Assembly (NCBI GenBank): GCA_047975785.1
Contig: JBKEEC010000015.1
Location: forward strand, 1-20,576
DNA from: JACXVD01 sp047975785
Lineage (GTDB): Bacteria > Pseudomonadota > Alphaproteobacteria > Sphingomonadales > Sphingomonadaceae
Direction of reading: 5' to 3'
Length of the DNA stretch: 20,576 nucleotides
Of the stretch, positions 15,337 through 20,576 are shown in pieces (the stretch's first letter is position 1; every line of letters starts with the position of its first letter). The notes under the pieces were generated by a model. The model had not been told where the DNA came from. It worked only from the letters and a program-made list of their open reading frames with translations, and did not search any database. The position numbers and the translations under genes are program-made.

Positions 15337-15383
15337 CGGTCCTGCTCCAGAGGTGCTCCGGCACAGAGCGGTTTGCGTGGCAT
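15333..15383 (-). CDS. Possible leader peptide coupled to uppS
   Basis: A 16-residue reading frame, MPRKPLCAGAPLEQDR, starts with ATG at 15383 behind a near-ideal ribosome site (GAGGAGAATT). It ends with TGA at 15333-15335, which overlaps the uppS GTG as GTGA. Translation of the short frame would deliver ribosomes to the uppS start. Alternatively these codons may be the original uppS N-terminus, separated by a frame change near the G-run. I see no homology to a known leader peptide. Confidence 0.4.
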   Translation of the reverse strand: MPRKPLCAGAPLEQDR

Positions 15384-15430
15384 AATTCTCCTCATACTGG
15401 CGCGCAGCGCCATCCCGGTGGCAACCATCA

Positions 15431-15988
15431 TTAGATGCTCAGGATTTCCTTTTCCTTATTGGCTGCCGCTTCATCTGTTTCCGTGACATATTTATCTGTC
15501 ATCTTCTGGACTTCATCCTCCAGCCTCTTGCGGTCGTCTTCGGAAATTTCCTTTTTCTTTTCATCCTCTTTCAGGGCTTCCATTCCATCACGACGGACAT
15601 TGCGGATCGCAATCTTGGCTTTTTCTGAATACTGGCCCGCCAGCTTTGCCAGTTCCTTGCGCCGCTCTTCCGTCAGATCTGGGATAGGCAGGCGGATGGT
15701 CTGTCCGTCAATCATCGGGTTCAGGCCAAGCCCGGCATGGGCGATGCCTTTTTCAACCGCAGTCAGGTTGGATTTGTCCCACACCTGAACACTGAGCATA
15801 CGCGATTCAGGCGCCGAAACGGTGGCGACCTGATTGAGCGGCATCATTGCGCCATATACATCGACAACAACCGGATCGAGCAGGGATACATTCGCCCTTC
15901 CGGTCCGCAAACCGCCCAGGTCCCCTTTCAACGATTCTACAGCGCCTGCCATACGCCGATCAATGTCAGCCTTGTTATATTTTGCCAC
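15431..15988 (-). CDS. frr: Ribosome recycling factor
   Basis: RRF separates ribosomal subunits after termination together with EF-G. The 185-residue product has the expected size. The N-terminus M-A-K-Y-N-K-A-D-I-D-R-R-M, the domain II segment with G-A-M-M-P-L-N-Q-V-A and the V-W-D-K-S motif agree with the family. The C-terminal helix has R-K-E-L-A-K-L-A and the R-N-V-R-R-D block. The start is GTG at 15988, two bases after the pyrH stop, with AAGGAAG upstream. It is the second gene of the pyrH run. Confidence 0.98.
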   Translation of the reverse strand: MAKYNKADIDRRMAGAVESLKGDLGGLRTGRANVSLLDPVVVDVYGAMMPLNQVATVSAPESRMLSVQVWDKSNLTAVEKGIAHAGLGLNPMIDGQTIRLPIPDLTEERRKELAKLAGQYSEKAKIAIRNVRRDGMEALKEDEKKKEISEDDRKRLEDEVQKMTDKYVTETDEAAANKEKEILSI

Positions 15989-15990
15989 GA

Positions 15991-16713
15991 TCAGTCTTCC
16001 TTCTGCACAATTGTCTGGACACCCTCTCCCGCCAGAACACGGGCCAGATTGCCTTTTTCCCTGATAGAAAAGACAACGATCGGAATATCATTGTCCCGGC
16101 ACAAAGCCACGGCAGAGGCGTCCATTACCCTGAGGTTTTCTGCCAGCACCCTGTCATAGGTGACCGTATTGAACCGTTTGGCATCAGGGTTATGTTTGGG
16201 GTCGGAATCATAGACCCCGTCCACACTCGTTCCTTTCAGCAAGGCATCGCATTTCATTTCTGCCGCGCGCAATGCCGCTCCGCTATCGGTCGTAAAATAG
16301 GGACTGCCTACGCCAGCGGCAAAAATCACCACGCGGCCCTTTTCCAGATGGCGCTCTGCCCGGCGGCGGATCACCGGCTCACACACCTGATCCATCTCGA
16401 CCGCGCTTTGCACGCGCGTGTGCACGCCCAGCTGTTCCAGCGCGTTTTGCATGGCCAGCGCATTCATGACTGTCGCCAGCATACCCATATAATCAGCCTG
16501 TGCGCGGTCCATGCCCTGCGCAGCCCCCGCCATTCCGCGAAAGATGTTACCGCCACCGATAACCAGACATAATTCCAGTCCGCTATCATGCGCGGCCTTC
16601 ACCTCACGCGCCAGTTCAGCGACAAAGGCCGGATCAATTCCGAACTGCTGATCCCCCATCAGCACCTCGCCCGAAAGTTTGAGCAGGACACGCTTCATCG
16701 GCGGCATGGTCAT
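15991..16713 (-). CDS. pyrH: Uridylate kinase
   Basis: Phosphorylates UMP to UDP in pyrimidine nucleotide synthesis; bacterial PyrH is a hexamer regulated by GTP and UTP. The 240-residue amino-acid-kinase-fold protein shows K-L-S-G-E near the N-terminus (12-16), the V-I-G-G-G-N-I-F-R-G nucleotide loop, D-Y-M-G-M-L-A-T-V-M-N-A, and G-V-G-S-P-Y-F-T-T-D followed by A-A-L-R-A-A-E. The start is taken as ATG 16713; in-frame ATG codons at 16707 and 16698 are alternatives and no strong Shine-Dalgarno decides. It usually follows tsf directly, but here a plus-strand DUF4424 gene and a tsf terminator intervene, so it needs its own promoter. Confidence 0.97.
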   Translation of the reverse strand: MTMPPMKRVLLKLSGEVLMGDQQFGIDPAFVAELAREVKAAHDSGLELCLVIGGGNIFRGMAGAAQGMDRAQADYMGMLATVMNALAMQNALEQLGVHTRVQSAVEMDQVCEPVIRRRAERHLEKGRVVIFAAGVGSPYFTTDSGAALRAAEMKCDALLKGTSVDGVYDSDPKHNPDAKRFNTVTYDRVLAENLRVMDASAVALCRDNDIPIVVFSIREKGNLARVLAGEGVQTIVQKED

Positions 16714-16752
16714 AACGGAATCTGTCTTTCCTGAAGCTGGTAACGCGCTGCC

Positions 16753-16780
16753 CTTATAGGCTTACCTTTGCGCCTGCCAA
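16753..16780 (-). promoter_or_regulatory. Probable pyrH promoter
   Basis: On the minus strand TTGGCA (16775-16780) is followed by a 16-base spacer and TATAAG (16753-16758), a good -35/-10 pair about 40 bases before the pyrH start. Such a promoter is expected, because tsf ends in an intrinsic terminator and an opposing gene lies between. It would drive the whole pyrH-to-fabZ run unless internal promoters exist. Confidence 0.65.
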
Positions 16781-16906
16781 GGGCAGAAGCGCAGATGTTT
16801 CACACCACGGGAAAACAAAATCAGGAGGCGGGACTCATCAATTGCAACTCTCCATAATGGATGACATGATGATAATCCCCTGGTGACCCGACGAGAAATG
16901 CAGAAA

Positions 16907-17911
16907 ATGACAAAAACTCCTGCCCGCCTGATGATGGCGGCATCCCTTTGCCTCTATTGCCCTTTGGCGAGCGCGAACGACACTGAATCAGCCATAGGCC
17001 TTGGTGGTCTGGTGCTCCTGCAAAATGATACGATCAGTATGGATAGTGAAGAGCTGTTTATCAGTCAGGACAAAATCCGCGTTACCTATCATTTTACCAA
17101 CCCCTCTTCCGAAGATGTAACAGTGCTGGTCAGTTTCCCCCTGCCTGCCAGCAATGCGGAAACAGAATGGCTTGATGGACCAACCGGCCCGGCAGACTGG
17201 AAAAGTCTGGAATTTTCCACCCGTGTTGATGGTCAGGACGCTCCGCTACGCTACACTGAAAACATCATGCTGAACGGGCAGGAGATATCTGCAAGGCTGA
17301 CCGAGCTGGGCTGGCCCAAAGATGTCTGGGAAGAAGATGCCATGCAGGCCATTATCAGCACGTTTTCCCCGGAAGAGCGGCAGGCCTATATCGCAGAAGG
17401 CCTGCTCAAACAGGTCTCCGACGCTTCGGATATTCTTGTTCCCGCCTGGAGTGTGGAAGGATTCATCAGTCGCGAACAGGTATTTCCTGCCGGAAAGACC
17501 GTTCTGGTAGAGCATAGCTATACCCCGCTGAATGGTGGCTCGGTCGGCGGCAACCTGAATGCTTCGATGCGCACGGAAGAATATGGCTGGAAGGAATATC
17601 GGGACGCTTACTGCATCAATGAGTCTTTCCTCCGCGGATTTGATAAAAAACAGGCACAGGCTGGAGAAAGCCGCAATAGCTATCTGGAATTGTGGATTGA
17701 TTATGTCCTGTCGAGTGGCGCCAACTGGAAAGGTCCGATCAAGGATTTTCGTCTTGTGGTCGACAAGGGTAGCCCGGAAAATATGACCAGCTTCTGCATG
17801 GACGGGGTCAAAAAAATCTCTCCCACCCAATTTGAAGTGCGCAAAACCAATTACGAACCGGGGCATGACTTGCAGGTTCTGATTGTGCAGTGGCCGCAAG
17901 CGGAAGGATAG
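16907..17911 (+). CDS. DUF4424-type secreted protein of unknown function
   Basis: I recognise the DUF4424 pattern; no function is established. The 334-residue product has a signal peptide (cleavage probably after A-S-A, residue 23). A mature domain follows that begins G-L-G-G-L-V-L-L-Q-N-D-T-I-S-M-D-S-E-E-L and continues with an Ig-like stretch (Y-H-F-T-N-P-S, F-P-L-P). Later come V-E-H-S-Y-T-P, A-Y-C, S-S-G-A-N-W-K-G-P-I and a late D-L-Q-V-L segment. It has no membrane helix after the signal, so it should be periplasmic. The start is uncertain: ATG 16907 (chosen for the signal peptide and a weak GAGAA), ATG 16898 or GTG 16883. It stands alone on the plus strand between tsf and pyrH. Confidence 0.85.
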   Translation: MTKTPARLMMAASLCLYCPLASANDTESAIGLGGLVLLQNDTISMDSEELFISQDKIRVTYHFTNPSSEDVTVLVSFPLPASNAETEWLDGPTGPADWKSLEFSTRVDGQDAPLRYTENIMLNGQEISARLTELGWPKDVWEEDAMQAIISTFSPEERQAYIAEGLLKQVSDASDILVPAWSVEGFISREQVFPAGKTVLVEHSYTPLNGGSVGGNLNASMRTEEYGWKEYRDAYCINESFLRGFDKKQAQAGESRNSYLELWIDYVLSSGANWKGPIKDFRLVVDKGSPENMTSFCMDGVKKISPTQFEVRKTNYEPGHDLQVLIVQWPQAEG

Positions 17912-17968
17912 CACCACACAGCATTGCGTTTATACATTGATGCAGGTGTAATGCGGCAGGATACAATC

Positions 17969-18003
17969 AAAAAAAGCCGCCAGACCCGCAGGCCCGACGG
18001 CTT
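17969..18003 (-). terminator. Intrinsic terminator of rpsB-tsf
   Basis: In minus-strand RNA, arms 18003-17991 and 17986-17974 pair over 13 positions (three G-U wobbles) around a TGCG tetraloop. Seven Ts follow (17975-17969). On the plus strand the wobbles become mismatches and there is no T-run, so it acts mainly on tsf. It begins about 24 bases after the tsf stop. Confidence 0.9.
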
Positions 18004-18026
18004 CCCTTGATCAGACTGTAAAAAGA

Positions 18027-18950
18027 TCAGCCAGCGACAGCAGCAGCCACTTCGGCAGCGAAATCGCTTTCTTCTTTTTCAATCCCTTCACCGAGCTGGA
18101 AGCGGACATAATCCTTAAGGACAATATCCTTGCCGATCGAACGGCCTGCAATAGCCACCACTTCGGAAATCGGTGTCTTGTTATCGATCACGTAAATCTG
18201 GCTGAGCAGTGCATTTTCCTTGGCAAACTTTTTCACCGCACCTTCAACCATCTTTTCCTGCACTTCGGCTGGCTTGCCACTTTCGGAAGCCTTTTCCTGT
18301 GCGACCTTGCGTTCCCGCTCGATCAGATCCGGATCAAGACTGTCTGCATCCAGCGCCTGCGGAAAAGCAGCCGCAATATGCATGGCCAGTTGCTTGCCCA
18401 GTGTTTCAAGCTGGTCTGCCGGTGCATCGCTTTCCAGCGCGACCAGCACACCAATCTTGCCCAGATTGGGTGCAACCGCATTGTGCATATAGGGCACGAC
18501 AATGCCGTTGGACACAGACACGCTTTTCATCCGGCGCAATTGCTGGTTTTCACCGATTGTTGCGACATTATTGGTCAGCTTTTCGCCAACCGTGCCGCCA
18601 TCGGGGTAAGCCGCAGCCTTGAGCGATTCAATATCGTCTGAATCCTGTGTCAGCGCAACCGAAGTGGCCTTGCGCACAAAATCCTGAAACTGGTCATTCT
18701 TGGCAACAAAGTCGGTTTCGGAATTGACTTCAAGCGCAACGCCCCTTGTCCCTTCCACAGCCACACCAACCAGACCTTCAGCAGCCGTCCGGCTGGATTT
18801 TTTGGCTGCAGCAGCAAGCCCTCTGGCGCGCAGTGCATCCACCGCTGCTTCCAGATCGCCACCGGTTTCGGCCAGTGCTTTCTTGCAGTCCATCATGCCT
18901 GCGCCGGTTTTTTCACGCAGTGCTTTCACGTCAGCGGCAGTATAAGCCAT
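18027..18950 (-). CDS. tsf: Elongation factor Ts
   Basis: Nucleotide exchange factor that releases GDP from EF-Tu. The 307-residue product has the N-terminal UBA-like domain (about 1-55, with L-R-E-K-T-G-A-G-M-M-D-C-K-K-A-L). The EF-Tu contact motif T-D-F-V-A-K-N (79-85) and the two core subdomains with the coiled-coil insertion (about 185-245) follow. ATG at 18950 has AAGGA upstream. It follows rpsB after 79 nt and ends before a strong terminator. Confidence 0.98.
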   Translation of the reverse strand: MAYTAADVKALREKTGAGMMDCKKALAETGGDLEAAVDALRARGLAAAAKKSSRTAAEGLVGVAVEGTRGVALEVNSETDFVAKNDQFQDFVRKATSVALTQDSDDIESLKAAAYPDGGTVGEKLTNNVATIGENQQLRRMKSVSVSNGIVVPYMHNAVAPNLGKIGVLVALESDAPADQLETLGKQLAMHIAAAFPQALDADSLDPDLIERERKVAQEKASESGKPAEVQEKMVEGAVKKFAKENALLSQIYVIDNKTPISEVVAIAGRSIGKDIVLKDYVRFQLGEGIEKEESDFAAEVAAAVAG

Positions 18951-18981
18951 CTGTAGTGTCCTTTTTCATATATTGTGGCAC

Positions 18982-19000
18982 CGGGCCGGTCATGGGCCCG
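18982..19000 (-). promoter_or_regulatory. Small hairpin between rpsB and tsf
   Basis: CGGGCC and GGCCCG (18982-18987, 18995-19000) form a 6-bp GC stem with a 7-nt loop. No T-run follows in the direction of transcription, so it is not a complete terminator. It may act as an attenuator, a processing site or an mRNA stabiliser within the rpsB-tsf transcript. Confidence 0.4.
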
Positions 19001-19029
19001 CTACCTGTTCGTCCAATGTGACGTATAGA

Positions 19030-19818
19030 TTACGCCTGGGCCGGAGCTTCTGCCTCGACAGGGGCCGGTTCTGCAGCGACTTCGGCAGGAGGCTCGGCCA
19101 GAGCGCCTACATCAGCGCCCGAATCTGCCAGTCCTTCACCCTTGCCCGCCAGTGAGGCATCACGCACGGCATCGGCATAAAGACGCACAGCACGGCTGGC
19201 ATCATCATTACCGGGCACAGGAAACGCAATCCCCGTCGGATCAGAATTGGTGTCAAGAATGGCAATGACCGGAATACCCAGCACTGCCGCTTCCTTGATC
19301 GCCAGATCTTCCTTGTTCGCATCAATCACAAACATGACATCAGGCACGCCGCCCATATCACGAATACCGCCCAGCGAAAGATTCAGTTTGTCCCGCTCAC
19401 GCGTGAGCTGAAGGACCTCTTTCTTGGTCAGGCCGGATGTGTCGCCCGCAAGCTGTTCTTCCAGACTCTTCATCCGCTTGATCGACTGGGAGATGGTTTT
19501 CCAGTTCGTCAGCATCCCGCCGAGCCAGCGATGGTTCACATAGTGTTGCCCACTGGCAAGAGCGGCTTCTGCAACTGCATCCTGCGCCTGACGTTTGGTG
19601 CCGACAAACAGAACCTTGCCACCGGCGCGGGTTGTCGCGGTCACAAAATCGAGAGCGCGCTGCATCAGCGGAACAGTCTGCGACAGGTCAATAATGTGAA
19701 TGCCATTGCGTGCCCCGAAAATATAGGGCTTCATCCGCGGGTTCCAGCGATGGGTCTGGTGGCCGAAATGTGCGCCGGCCTCAATCAAATCCTGCATTGT
19801 GACGGTAGGTGCCGCCAT
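19030..19818 (-). CDS. rpsB: 30S ribosomal protein S2
   Basis: uS2, a late-assembling protein of the small subunit. The 262-residue product has the N-terminal M-Q-D-L-I-E-A-G-A-H-F-G-H-Q-T-H-R-W-N-P-R-M-K block, V-G-T-K-R-Q-A, W-L-G-G-M-L-T-N-W-K-T and the F-V-I-D-A-N-K-E segment, all typical. The last 35 residues form an A/E/P-rich acidic tail, a common extension in Sphingomonadales. ATG at 19818 has AAGGA eight bases upstream. It is the first gene of a two-gene rpsB-tsf transcript. Confidence 0.98.
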   Translation of the reverse strand: MAAPTVTMQDLIEAGAHFGHQTHRWNPRMKPYIFGARNGIHIIDLSQTVPLMQRALDFVTATTRAGGKVLFVGTKRQAQDAVAEAALASGQHYVNHRWLGGMLTNWKTISQSIKRMKSLEEQLAGDTSGLTKKEVLQLTRERDKLNLSLGGIRDMGGVPDVMFVIDANKEDLAIKEAAVLGIPVIAILDTNSDPTGIAFPVPGNDDASRAVRLYADAVRDASLAGKGEGLADSGADVGALAEPPAEVAAEPAPVEAEAPAQA

Positions 19819-20125
19819 AGTGTAATTCCTTTCCGGTTATGCCTCTGGAAAGCTGGAACCCGTTGCGAAAACAACCGCGCGGGGCACCGGTTATGATGCC
19901 TTCCATGTGGATTTTGCCTGATGAACCGGCAGAAATTACCGGATTCGTAAACAGGCGACGCGCGCTTAGCGAGGTTTGCAAGGAAAATCCAGCCCTGCTT
20001 TATCCCGCGTCACACGCCGGACATAGATGGCAACAGTTTTCACGTTTTCAAGTGCCCGGCAAATGCCCGTTTGCTCAACTTGCCTAATGGATAAAACAGC
20101 AGGGGGCAGGAAGCAGAAAAACCGC
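19819..20125 (-). other. rpsB leader and promoter region
   Basis: I see no gene here. On the minus strand, CATAACCGG occurs twice, 54 bases apart (19833-19841 and 19887-19895), the first just before the rpsB Shine-Dalgarno. GGCA/TGCC ends around the upstream copy could form a short stem. TTGAAA (20046-20051) with a 17-base spacer to ATCTAT (20023-20028) is a weak promoter candidate. Autogenous control by S2 is known in other bacteria, so the repeats may matter, but I cannot show a fold. Confidence 0.4.
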
Positions 20126-20156
20126 TTGACCATGTGGAACATTTATGGAACATATG
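20126..20156 (+). promoter_or_regulatory. Possible promoter of the small membrane protein gene
   Basis: TTGACC (20126-20131) is a good -35 box. Candidate -10 sequences 17-19 bases downstream (AACATA, CATATG) are only partial matches. The LexA-like box lies between and over the -10, where a repressor would block RNA polymerase. Confidence 0.4.
20137..20151 (+). promoter_or_regulatory. LexA (SOS) box of the alphaproteobacterial type
   Basis: GAACATTTATGGAAC is a perfect GAAC-N7-GAAC direct repeat, the operator form known for LexA in Alphaproteobacteria. Two more half-sites follow: GTTC at 20158-20161 and GAAC at 20169-20172, at steps of 10 and 11 bases. It sits about 105 bases before the ATG of the small membrane protein and downstream of a TTGACC box. 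Confidence 0.7.
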
Positions 20157-20214
20157 CGTTCATACACAGAACATTCTCTGCATATACACATTATATCCAC
20201 AGCTCTGCGCACAA

Positions 20215-20240
20215 GCAAATGCAGAGAGGCAAATGCAGGG
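20215..20240 (+). repeat. Direct repeat in the leader of the small membrane protein gene
   Basis: GCAAATGCAGAG (20215-20226) recurs as GCAAATGCAGGG (20229-20240), 14 bases apart with one mismatch. Each copy holds an ATG, and the second (20233) is in frame with the gene, eight codons before the preferred start. The purine-rich ends may offer alternative ribosome sites. Confidence 0.6.
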
Positions 20241-20256
20241 AGAAAGGCCAGACATC

Positions 20257-20550
20257 ATGATTGCAGTGTTCCTCTATTCGCTCTTCATCCTTGGCGGGGC
20301 TTTGGCGCTGGCGGTTCTGGTGGATTGCACTATCAGCGGATATCATCAGTGGCGGCGAATTACGCACGAATTGCAGGCATACTCGGCCTCGCAGGCCTGT
20401 CTGGTCCAGAGCAGAGGCGGCGCTTATACCCCTGGCAGCAAACCTGCGCCGGTCATTTCCCTGTCCAGCAGAACAAGGTCTGGCAGGAAAGAGCGAAACA
20501 TTTTTATTCCGCCCGAAGATCAGGCGTTTTTCTGGCGCGATGCCGCCTGA
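20257..20550 (+). CDS. Small single-pass membrane protein, putatively SOS-controlled
   Basis: I do not recognise this protein. It has 97 residues. An N-terminal membrane helix (about 4-24, Y-S-L-F-I-L-G-G-A-L-A-L-A-V-L-V) is followed by a basic soluble part. The tail has S-S-R-T-R-S-G-R-K-E-R (70-80) and ends I-F-I-P-P-E-D-Q-A-F-F-W-R-D-A-A. ATG at 20257 has AAGG nine bases upstream; ATG at 20233 would add eight residues. Its promoter region carries a LexA-type box, so induction after DNA damage is inferred. SOS-induced small membrane proteins that delay division (SidA in Caulobacter, YneA in Bacillus) are a functional analogy, not homology. It is divergent from rpsB. Confidence 0.7.
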   Translation: MIAVFLYSLFILGGALALAVLVDCTISGYHQWRRITHELQAYSASQACLVQSRGGAYTPGSKPAPVISLSSRTRSGRKERNIFIPPEDQAFFWRDAA

Positions 20551-20576
20551 CCCGCGCATAACGGATAACGGCCATA

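Noticed and set aside
18982..19000. Hairpin between rpsB and tsf as a terminator
   Set aside because: It has no T-run after the stem, and tsf must be transcribed; a true terminator lies after tsf.
20191..20201. DnaA-box-like TTATATCCACA in the leader of the small membrane protein gene
   Set aside because: It holds a single nine-base match with one mismatch to TTATCCACA. No second box or AT-rich unwinding region was seen, so an origin is not supported.
20191..20559. Minus-strand open frame of 122 codons at the right edge
   Set aside because: It is antisense to the small membrane protein gene, lacks a ribosome site and shows no recognisable domain. The plus-strand frame has a membrane helix, ribosome site and operator.
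1..20576. CRISPR arrays, insertion sequences, prophage or toxin-antitoxin genes
   Set aside because: No spaced direct-repeat array, transposase motif, phage gene or recognisable toxin pair was found on either strand.

Overview
This window reads as chromosomal DNA of an alphaproteobacterium, most probably a member of the Sphingomonadales (the Erythrobacter/Sphingorhabdus side is a guess from moderate GC, about mid-50s percent by eye). The grounds are the protein sequences, a direct-repeat GAAC-N7-GAAC LexA-type box, a zinc-free L31, and an envelope cluster in which fabZ follows skp directly with no lpxD, lpxA or lpxB. The last point fits a lineage that uses glycosphingolipids instead of lipopolysaccharide. 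Nearly all genes lie on the minus strand; only three recognised genes are on the plus strand.

Layout from left to right. (1) 1-158: no convincing gene, two different 12-bp tandem repeats. (2) 159-5071, minus: a compact cytochrome c maturation operon, transcribed ccmC-ccmD-ccmE-ccmF-ccmG-ccmH-ccmI. Every junction overlaps by 4 nt, except ccmC/ccmD, which overlaps by 8. ccmA and ccmB are not here. (3) 5121-6185: a leucine-dehydrogenase-family gene just upstream of ccmC, itself 57 nt downstream of tRNA-His (6243-6320). (4) 6502-7143, plus: a prolyl-4-hydroxylase-like 2-oxoglutarate/Fe(II) oxygenase, convergent with rpmE (L31, 7216-7446) across a shared strong terminator hairpin. (5) 7593-16713, minus: the envelope and isoprenoid cluster, transcribed pyrH-frr-uppS-cdsA-ispC-rseP-bamA-skp-fabZ. 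(6) 16907-17911, plus: a secreted DUF4424-type protein lying between tsf and pyrH. (7) 18027-19818, minus: rpsB-tsf, ended by a clear intrinsic terminator. (8) 20257-20550, plus: a 97-residue single-pass membrane protein of unknown function behind a LexA-like operator.

Functionally, rpsB, tsf and frr make translation factors and pyrH makes UDP. uppS and ispC supply the isoprenoid lipid carrier, and cdsA the CDP-diacylglycerol for phospholipids. rseP, bamA, skp and fabZ serve envelope stress signalling, outer-membrane protein assembly and fatty-acid synthesis. The ccm operon attaches haem to c-type cytochromes in the periplasm.

Most of the window is ordinary core genome. The parts worth attention are the LexA-box small membrane protein at the right end, the DUF4424 gene that splits the classic rpsB-tsf-pyrH-frr order, calcium-motif-like loops in BamA, a short well-initiated reading frame coupled to uppS, the oxygenase next to rpmE, and several small regulatory-looking structures. 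No CRISPR array, insertion sequence, phage gene or obvious defence system was seen.
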